Positions 59,156 to 64,000 of a stretch of DNA of 64,000 nt are shown piece by piece. Below the pieces are notes generated by a model that was given only the letters and a program-made list of their open reading frames with translations, was not told the origin of the DNA and made no database searches. The stretch spans positions 4,340,001 through 4,404,000 of the forward strand of contig NZ_CP084560.1 of assembly GCF_021789175.1 (NCBI RefSeq). The letters run 5' to 3'. The stretch comes from Arthrobacter sp. FW306-2-2C-D06B (GTDB taxonomy: Bacteria > Actinomycetota > Actinomycetes > Actinomycetales > Micrococcaceae). How positions within the stretch are numbered: position 1 is the stretch's first letter; every line of letters starts with the position of its first letter. The position numbers and the translations under genes were made by a program.

Positions 59156-60819
59156 TTGAGGAGTCCTTCTGCGAGGGGGCCCAAGGAGAGGGCCGGGAAG
59201 TAGCTCAAGGCGGTCATGATCACGGTGACGCCGAGCAAGAGGGAACCGAAGAGCCAGCCGTGGGTCGGGACGGTGCCGGACGACGCCGGGATCTTGGGTT
59301 GTTTCGCCAGCGAACCCGCCAAGGCCAGCACCAGGACCATGGGCAGGAAACGGCCCAGGAGCATGGCGATTCCAAGCATTGTGGACAGGTAGGGTCCGGA
59401 GGTGGTGATCCCGCCGAAGGCCGAGCCGTTGTTGTTGGCTCCGGAGGTGAAGGCGTAGAGCACTTCGCTGAATTGGTGCGGCCCGGAGGCCGGTGCGTTG
59501 GACATGGCGTCCGGGAGCAGGACCGTGATTCCAGCCGTGGCCAGCACGACGACGGGTGTCACGAGGATGTACATGGCCGTGAGCTTCATTTCCCGTGGTC
59601 CGATCTTCTTGCCCAGGAATTCCGGAGTGCGGCCCACCATGAGCCCGGCGATGAACACTGAGACAATCGCGAGGATGAGCAGGCCATAAAGCCCTGACCC
59701 TGTGCCGCCGGGGGCCACTTCGCCGAGCATCATGTTCACCATGGCGACACCGCCGGCCAGGGGCGGCAGGGAATCGTGGGCCACGTTGATGGCTCCCGTG
59801 GACGTCAGGGTGGTGGCCGTGGCAAAGATTGAACTTTGGGCCGCGCCGAAGCGCTGCTCGAAGCCTTCCCCCAGACCGCCTGCAGCAGCGGTTGCCGTTC
59901 CTTGCGCGGCGGCAAGGGCCCAGCCCATCAATACCGTGGACGTCAGCCAGAGCGTGCCCATGACACCCACTACCGTGTATCCCTGCCGTTGGTCCCCCAC
60001 CATGCGGCCATAGGCGTACGGCAGGGCGGAGGGGATGAGCAGGATCAGGAAGACCTGGAACATGCTGATGAAGACGTTCGGGTTCTCGAACGGGTGCGCG
60101 GAATTGGCGTTGAAATAGCCGCCGCCGTTGGTGCCGAGGATCTTGATGGCTTCCTGGGAGGCTACTGGCCCACCGGGAATGGTCTGGGTGACACCTGTTG
60201 CCTGATTGGTGACGTCGGTGGACCAGAAGTTCTGGACCACGCCGCCGATCACCATCACGACGGCCGCGAGGACAGCCATCGGGAGCAGTACCCGGAACGA
60301 AATGCGGGCCAGGTCCACCCAGAAATTCCCCAGCCTGTCCGTCCGGGTCCGTGCGATGCCGCGGATCAGGGCGACCACCACCACGATTCCGACGGCGGCG
60401 GAGAGGAAGTTCTGCACGGCCAGGAGGCACATCTGCACGAAGATGCCCATGGTGGCTTCGGGGACGTACGTCTGCCAGTTGGTGTTCGTCGCGAAGGAGA
60501 TGGCCGTGTTCATGGCCGTCCACGGATCAACGCCAGGCAGGGAATTGTTCCCGGGCGGCACGCCTTGGAGCCGCTGGAGCAGGAACACCACCAGGATGGA
60601 CACGGCAGAGAAGACGAGCACGCTGCGCAGGTAGATGGACCAGCTCTGCTCGATATTTAGGTCCACCCCGGACAATCGGTAGAACAGCCGTTCCACCCGG
60701 GTTGACTTCTTTCCCTCAAACACGCTGGCGAGGTAAACGCCCAGCGGTTTGTGCACCAAGATCAGCAGCAAAAGCAGAACGGCTACCTGGGTGACGAAGG
60801 AGGCCATGCTGAAAACCAT
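59152..60819 (-). CDS. kdpA: K+-transporting ATPase subunit A (channel-like)
   Basis: The 555-residue protein has ten or more membrane segments and four pore-loop repeats related to K+ channels. Characteristic stretches are [52 protein letters not shown] and [16 protein letters not shown], which supply the four P-loops of the filter. It is the K+-selective part of KdpFABC. Start MVFSMASFV is used; a second in-frame ATG four codons on (60807) is possible, since neither has a strong ribosome site. Confidence 0.96.
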   Translation of the reverse strand: MVFSMASFVTQVAVLLLLLILVHKPLGVYLASVFEGKKSTRVERLFYRLSGVDLNIEQSWSIYLRSVLVFSAVSILVVFLLQRLQGVPPGNNSLPGVDPWTAMNTAISFATNTNWQTYVPEATMGIFVQMCLLAVQNFLSAAVGIVVVVALIRGIARTRTDRLGNFWVDLARISFRVLLPMAVLAAVVMVIGGVVQNFWSTDVTNQATGVTQTIPGGPVASQEAIKILGTNGGGYFNANSAHPFENPNVFISMFQVFLILLIPSALPYAYGRMVGDQRQGYTVVGVMGTLWLTSTVLMGWALAAAQGTATAAAGGLGEGFEQRFGAAQSSIFATATTLTSTGAINVAHDSLPPLAGGVAMVNMMLGEVAPGGTGSGLYGLLILAIVSVFIAGLMVGRTPEFLGKKIGPREMKLTAMYILVTPVVVLATAGITVLLPDAMSNAPASGPHQFSEVLYAFTSGANNNGSAFGGITTSGPYLSTMLGIAMLLGRFLPMVLVLALAGSLAKQPKIPASSGTVPTHGWLFGSLLLGVTVIMTALSYFPALSLGPLAEGLLK

Positions 60820-60825
60820 CCGGAA

Positions 60826-60924
60826 TCACCACTTTTCCGGGTGGATCAAGACGGCCAGCAGGTAGCCGAACAGACACAAGCCTGCAATGAACAGGACCAA
60901 CCACATCACGGCGTCCGCGCTCAC
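60826..60924 (-). CDS. kdpF: KdpF small membrane subunit
   Basis: This 32-residue peptide VSADAVMWLVLFIAGLCLFG-YLLAVLIHPEKW is a single hydrophobic helix ending in the typical HPEKW of KdpF (compare GYLLxxLLxPE in other species). It precedes kdpA by only six bases. The GTG start at 60924 overlaps the stop of a small upstream ORF (GTGA); an internal ATG (MWLVL) is an alternative. KdpF is a lipid-like stabiliser of the complex. Confidence 0.85.
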   Translation of the reverse strand: MSADAVMWLVLFIAGLCLFGYLLAVLIHPEKW

Positions 60925-61034
60925 TGCCCGTTCACCGGCCCATCGCCGTCGACGATTTTGCCCAGAAGGTGGGCAATCCACATCACGATCCCCATGGACA
61001 CCACGAAGATCCCCACAACAGCCACGTCGGCCAC
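60921..61034 (-). CDS. 37-residue membrane peptide upstream of kdpF, undescribed
   Basis: A GTG-started ORF reads VADVAVVGIFVVSMGIVMWI-AHLLGKIVDGDGPVNGQ. Residues 4-24 form a membrane helix, followed by a short hydrophilic tail. AAAGGA lies seven bases upstream of the GTG, a good ribosome site, and the stop overlaps the kdpF start (GTGA). It is therefore the first gene of the kdp operon and translationally coupled to kdpF. It is too short for ordinary gene callers. It could be a second small subunit, a leader peptide that sets kdpF translation, or a regulator of the complex. Confidence 0.7.
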   Translation of the reverse strand: MADVAVVGIFVVSMGIVMWIAHLLGKIVDGDGPVNGQ

Positions 61035-61054
61035 TGGAACGTCCTTTCATCCGC

Positions 61055-61070
61055 GCCCCGTTTGCGGGGC
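61055..61070 (-). promoter_or_regulatory. Hairpin in the 5' leader of the kdp operon
   Basis: GCCCCG (61055-61060) pairs with CGGGGC (61065-61070) around TTTG, about eight bases before the AAAGGA ribosome site of the 37-residue ORF. It may modulate translation initiation. Confidence 0.4.
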
Positions 61071-61118
61071 TGATGTCAGTCAACTCCTTGGCAGGCCACC
61101 AAAATCGGTTCCTGATGG

Positions 61119-61194
61119 TTCCTTAACACGGCAAGGCCGAATCTTGACGGCTTCTTAACAGGTGCAACGCGGCTTCCGGGAAATCGACGTTAAG
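61119..61194. promoter_or_regulatory. Repeated CTTAACA boxes in the kdp/APC divergent region
   Basis: TTCCTTAACA (61119-61128) and CTTCTTAACA (61151-61160) are direct repeats 32 bases (three helical turns) apart. GTTAAG (61189-61194) repeats the core in the opposite orientation about 34 bases further. Such phased boxes suit an OmpR-family regulator, and KdpE is the obvious candidate. Confidence 0.5.
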
Positions 61195-61291
61195 GATTCA
61201 TCAAGATCGGCTTCAACCAGCGAAAACACCTGTAGTCGGTGCTATCTTCAGCAATGATCGCGGTGCCTGCGCGTCGCGCGGAAAGGACACC

Positions 61292-63268
61292 ATGACTACC
61301 TTGAGCAGGCCCCCGGCCGATCCTTCGGCACCACGGCCCGGGGGTATGTCTTCCTTGCGGACGTGGTTGCTGTTCGGACTGCAGGACTCCAAAGGATCGC
61401 ACCAAGGCCCGGGTGCGGTGGGCGATTCCCATCTGAAGAAGCATTCGTGGTGGCAGGTCATGTGCCTCACCGGCGTCGACTATTTTTCCACCCTCGGCTA
61501 CCAGCCGGCCATCGCGGCATTGGCTGCGGGAGTGATCTCCCCCTTGGCCACCATCGTGCTGGTGGCCGTGACCCTGTTGGGCGCCCTGCCTGTGTACCAC
61601 CGCGTCGCGGGAGAAAGCCACCGCGGCGAGGGATCCATCGCCATGCTGGAGCGCCTCTTGCCACGCTGGGGAGGGAAGCTCCTCGTCCTCGTCCTCCTCG
61701 GGTTCGCGGCAACGGACTTCATGATCACCATGACCCTCTCTGCCGCGGACGCCACGGCCCACGCGATCCAGAATCCGCTCGCCCCGGGCTGGCTGCAGGG
61801 ACAGAACATCCTGGTGACGTTGTTCCTGCTGGCCCTGCTGGCGGCGGTATTCCTGCGTGGATTCAAGGAAGCCATTGGCGTGGCGGTCGTTCTCGTCATC
61901 GTCTATCTGAGCCTCAACGTCGTCGTCGTGTTCTCAACGTTCGTGGAAGTGTTCGCCCATCCGGTCGCAGTGGGCGACTGGTGGCATGCACTCTCGACGT
62001 CACACGGAAACCCTTTCATGGTGATCGGCATTGCGCTACTCGTTTTTCCCAAACTCGCCTTGGGCCTGTCCGGTTTCGAGACCGGAGTCGCCGTGATGCC
62101 CCAGATCCGTGGTCGTGCCTCGGACACCGAGGAAAACCCTGCCGGACGGATCAAGGGAACCCGCCGCCTCCTGACCACGGCAGCAGTCATCATGAGCTCA
62201 TTCCTGATCGCTACCAGCTTCACCACCGTTGTGCTGATTCCGGATCAGGAATTCCAGCCCGGCGGGCAGGCCAATGGACGCGCCCTGGCGTTTTTGGCGC
62301 ACCAATATCTCGGCGTGGGGTTCGGCACCGTCTACGACCTCAGCACCATCGCCATCCTGTGGTTCGCAGGCGCCTCCGCCATGGCCGGGCTGCTGAACCT
62401 GGTCCCGCGGTACCTGCCGCGATACGGGATGGCACCCGGATGGGCCCGGGCAGTGCGCCCGCTGGTGTTGGTGTTCACCCTCATCGGGTTCCTGATCACC
62501 TTCCTTTTCAACGCCGACGTCGATGCACAGGGCGGTGCGTATGCCACCGGCGTGTTGGTGCTGATGACATCTGCAGCCTTGGCGGTGACCCTCTCCGCGC
62601 GCCGCTTGAGGCAGCGCAAGCGCACTGTCGGATTCGGCATCATCGCCCTCGTCTTCATCTACACAACAATTGCCAACATCTTCGAACGTCCCGAAGGCAT
62701 CCGGATCGCCGCAATCTTTATCGTGGGAATCATCGTGATCTCCCTGCTTTCCAGGATCCGGCGCTCCTTTGAACTCCACGCCACCCACGTCCATCTGGAC
62801 CGCCAGGCGCTGGAATTCATGTCCACCAACCTGAGCGGCCCGATTGCGCTCATCGCCCACGAACCCCTCCGCCTCACTGCGGAGGCCTACCGGGACAAAC
62901 TCACCTCAGCCATTGAAGTCAGCCACATTCCGGTGGATTACCAGGCGCTCTTCCTGGAAGTGATCGTGGACGATTCCTCCGACTTCGAAACCGCACTCGA
63001 GGTCCACGGCGTGGTCCGGCACGGGCACCAGATCCTTGAAGTCCACGGGCCCGTGGTCCCGAACACCATCGCCTCGGTGCTGCTGCACATCCGCGACGTG
63101 ACCGGCCTCATGCCGCACATCTACTTCCGCTGGACCGAAGGCAACCCGGTCATCAATCTCCTTCGCTTCCTGTTCCTCGGCGAAGGAGAGATCGCTCCGG
63201 TCACCAGGGAAGTCCTGCGTGAAGCCGAACCCGATGTCAGCCGGCGCCCGTGGGTCCATGTCGGCTGA
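61292..63268 (+). CDS. Large APC-superfamily permease, possibly K+ (KUP/KimA-like)
   Basis: The 658-residue protein has about 12 membrane segments (residues 50-500) and a cytoplasmic C-terminal domain of about 150 residues ([19 protein letters not shown] to the end). [22 protein letters not shown] near the first segment and [17 protein letters not shown] in the middle are APC-type helix-break motifs. The long soluble tail and overall length are closer to the KUP/KimA group of K+ importers than to amino acid permeases. It diverges from the kdp operon with only 257 bases between, which strengthens the K+ idea. AAAGGA lies upstream of the start. Substrate is inference. Confidence 0.82.
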   Translation: MTTLSRPPADPSAPRPGGMSSLRTWLLFGLQDSKGSHQGPGAVGDSHLKKHSWWQVMCLTGVDYFSTLGYQPAIAALAAGVISPLATIVLVAVTLLGALPVYHRVAGESHRGEGSIAMLERLLPRWGGKLLVLVLLGFAATDFMITMTLSAADATAHAIQNPLAPGWLQGQNILVTLFLLALLAAVFLRGFKEAIGVAVVLVIVYLSLNVVVVFSTFVEVFAHPVAVGDWWHALSTSHGNPFMVIGIALLVFPKLALGLSGFETGVAVMPQIRGRASDTEENPAGRIKGTRRLLTTAAVIMSSFLIATSFTTVVLIPDQEFQPGGQANGRALAFLAHQYLGVGFGTVYDLSTIAILWFAGASAMAGLLNLVPRYLPRYGMAPGWARAVRPLVLVFTLIGFLITFLFNADVDAQGGAYATGVLVLMTSAALAVTLSARRLRQRKRTVGFGIIALVFIYTTIANIFERPEGIRIAAIFIVGIIVISLLSRIRRSFELHATHVHLDRQALEFMSTNLSGPIALIAHEPLRLTAEAYRDKLTSAIEVSHIPVDYQALFLEVIVDDSSDFETALEVHGVVRHGHQILEVHGPVVPNTIASVLLHIRDVTGLMPHIYFRWTEGNPVINLLRFLFLGEGEIAPVTREVLREAEPDVSRRPWVHVG

Positions 63269-63301
63269 GCGTTGCCACTCGGCGCCCAGGAAGCACTGCT
63301 T

Positions 63302-63538
63302 TCAGGGCCGCTCCGGCACCTCGCCGTTCGCTACCGCTTCGACCCAGTCGACAGCCTCATCGGAGAGGTAGAACCCCGAAGGCCCACTCTCACCAACCCA
63401 CCACGCATCGGAAGTAATGACGCCTCCAACGTGGGCGATCTCGGCAACCACATCGGGGGACACCACGTCGCCGTTGTTCTCTATCAGCCATTTTTGGGTG
63501 GACGGCTTCAGCTTCGGCCACCAGTGCTCGATACTCAT
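63302..63538 (-). CDS. Small hypothetical protein
   Basis: This 78-residue protein reads MSIEHWWPKLKPSTQKWLIENNGDVVSPDVVAEIAHVGGVITSDAWWVGESGPSGFYLSDEAVDWVEAVANGE. It is a compact acidic alpha-beta protein with three Trp pairs or singles. It is well biased in codon use and stands alone. Similar short proteins occur in other actinobacteria without known function. Confidence 0.75.
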   Translation of the reverse strand: MSIEHWWPKLKPSTQKWLIENNGDVVSPDVVAEIAHVGGVITSDAWWVGESGPSGFYLSDEAVDWVEAVANGEVPERP

Positions 63539-63679
63539 GGCCGAAGTCTGACATGCCTGCCCCCATTTGCTCGAGCCTTGCCCGTTAAGAGAGTGCTAAA
63601 TCTGCGCCTGCCAGCATATGGATCCCATTAAGATCCGGGAGGGCGCTGTGTTCGGTGATCTGATGAAAGGGAGGAATCC

Positions 63680-64000
63680 ATGGCCAACGGGGCCGTGGAC
63701 GGGTCCTCCGCAGGAGATGAATTCACCATGAAGCGCATTGCGTTGACCAAGGGAACGGTGCCCGATGCCACGGTCCCGGGCACGCACCCGAAAGATTACG
63801 TCGTGGTCGATGACATCGGCGAGTTCACCTATTACCCGTCCGAGGGCGCGATGCTGGAAGACCTCGAGTATGTGGACGAAGCAGCCTGCGTCCTTGACCG
63901 GGAAGGCAACGACTGCCGCCTCACCCTGGATAAGGACAGAGACCTTTGCCTCGGTCCCTCGTTCGGGCTTGTGGAATTCAGCTGGCTCCGCCAGGCATGG
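63680..64000 (+). CDS. Hypothetical protein, cut by window edge
   Basis: At least 107 residues, frame open at the window end. The ATG at 63680 has GGGAGG five bases upstream; an in-frame ATG at 63728 (MKRIALTKGTV) also has AGGAG at a longer spacing. The visible part reads HPKDYVVVDDIGEFTYYPSEGAMLEDLEYVDEAACVLDREGNDCRLTLDKDRDLCLGPSFGLVEFSWLRQAW, an acidic beta-rich domain. I do not recognise it. Confidence 0.7.
   Translation, partial: MANGAVDGSSAGDEFTMKRIALTKGTVPDATVPGTHPKDYVVVDDIGEFTYYPSEGAMLEDLEYVDEAACVLDREGNDCRLTLDKDRDLCLGPSFGLVEFSWLRQAW

Noticed and set aside
56996-60523. A 1175-codon frame that would give KdpB a 456-residue N-terminal extension
   Set aside because: The extension lies antiframe within kdpA and is low-complexity His/Arg/Gly-rich. 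The kdpB ATG at 59155 overlaps the kdpA stop in the usual way.
61035-61291. Possible c-di-AMP (ydaO-type) riboswitch before the KimA-like permease or kdp
   Set aside because: The conserved core of that riboswitch is not seen in either strand of the 257-base spacer; only short repeats and a small hairpin are present.
63591-63599. GAGTGCTAA, a half of the CIRCE heat-shock operator
   Set aside because: The complementary TTAGCACTC half is not present nine bases upstream, so it is a chance match.
1-64000. CRISPR arrays, tRNA, rRNA, IS elements or integrases
   Set aside because: I looked for regularly spaced repeats, cloverleaf-like sequences with T-loop motifs, and transposase or integrase motifs, and saw none. 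The palindromic repeats reported here are too few and too far apart to be an array.

Overview
The window is high-GC DNA with the look of a Micrococcaceae actinobacterium, most likely Arthrobacter or a close relative such as Paenarthrobacter. This is inferred from gene content, codon use and start-site style (many GTG starts and leaderless promoters), because no rRNA or marker gene is present. It reads as ordinary chromosome. I see no insertion sequence, prophage, CRISPR array, tRNA or rRNA. Almost every base is in a recognisable gene, and the unusual material lies in intergenic palindromes, small genes and fusions.

Region 1 (1-11500) holds a truncated PucR-type regulator divergent from alanine dehydrogenase, an ECF sigma/anti-sigma pair with an Ala-rich exported protein, a Gfo/Idh/MocA oxidoreductase, a TetR/FMN-reductase divergon with a clear operator, a GerMN lipoprotein, a PEP-mutase-family enzyme, an aminotransferase coupled to a universal stress protein, and a small membrane protein. 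Region 2 (11492-17226, minus strand) is a HisC/Pat aminotransferase followed by a branched-chain 2-oxoacid dehydrogenase operon (E1alpha, E1beta, E2) and a PAP2-type membrane protein. A 38-bp palindrome lies before E1alpha. Region 3 (17316-24037) holds a holin-IV-like membrane protein, a WXG100-like protein coupled to a lipase-fold protein, purB, a histidine phosphatase, a GNAT enzyme, a CtaG-like protein and an acyl-CoA thioesterase.

Region 4 (24141-32780) is catabolic: SDR, MHS-type transporter and pxpABC (5-oxoprolinase), a divergent LysR regulator, an unrecognised 73-residue protein, an RraA/LigK-type aldolase and an aspartate-type aminotransferase. Region 5 (33074-43752) is a homoprotocatechuate (3,4-dihydroxyphenylacetate) meta-cleavage operon. 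In order of transcription on the minus strand it is a FAH-RraA fusion, GntR, HpaE, HpaD/MndD, HpaH and HpaI. A large flavoprotein aromatic hydroxylase diverges from it and probably feeds it. Ring cleavage by HpaD, oxidation by HpaE, isomerisation/decarboxylation by the FAH-RraA protein, hydration by HpaH and aldol cleavage by HpaI would give pyruvate and succinate semialdehyde.

Region 6 (43749-51010) contains small regulators and their partners: a winged-helix/membrane pair with repeated operators, an NAD-binding epimerase-like protein, a channel-like membrane protein, a tautomerase, a CMD protein, an XRE/MmyB regulator, an SDR, a secreted Pro-rich protein, and a MarR divergent from a multidrug-type ABC exporter. 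Region 7 (52981-63268) is a complete high-affinity K+ system, kdpFABC-DE in one direction. It is preceded by an uncatalogued 37-residue membrane ORF and diverges from a large APC-superfamily permease that may also move K+.

The most interesting signals are two families of intergenic palindromic repeats (three copies of one, one copy of a second that has entered the end of the GntR gene), the FAH-RraA fusion, the 37-residue ORF upstream of kdpF, the tandem HTH duplication at 33074, the WXG100-like/lipase pair, the 38-bp operator before the BCKDH operon, and a consistent leaderless promoter layout in at least eight genes.
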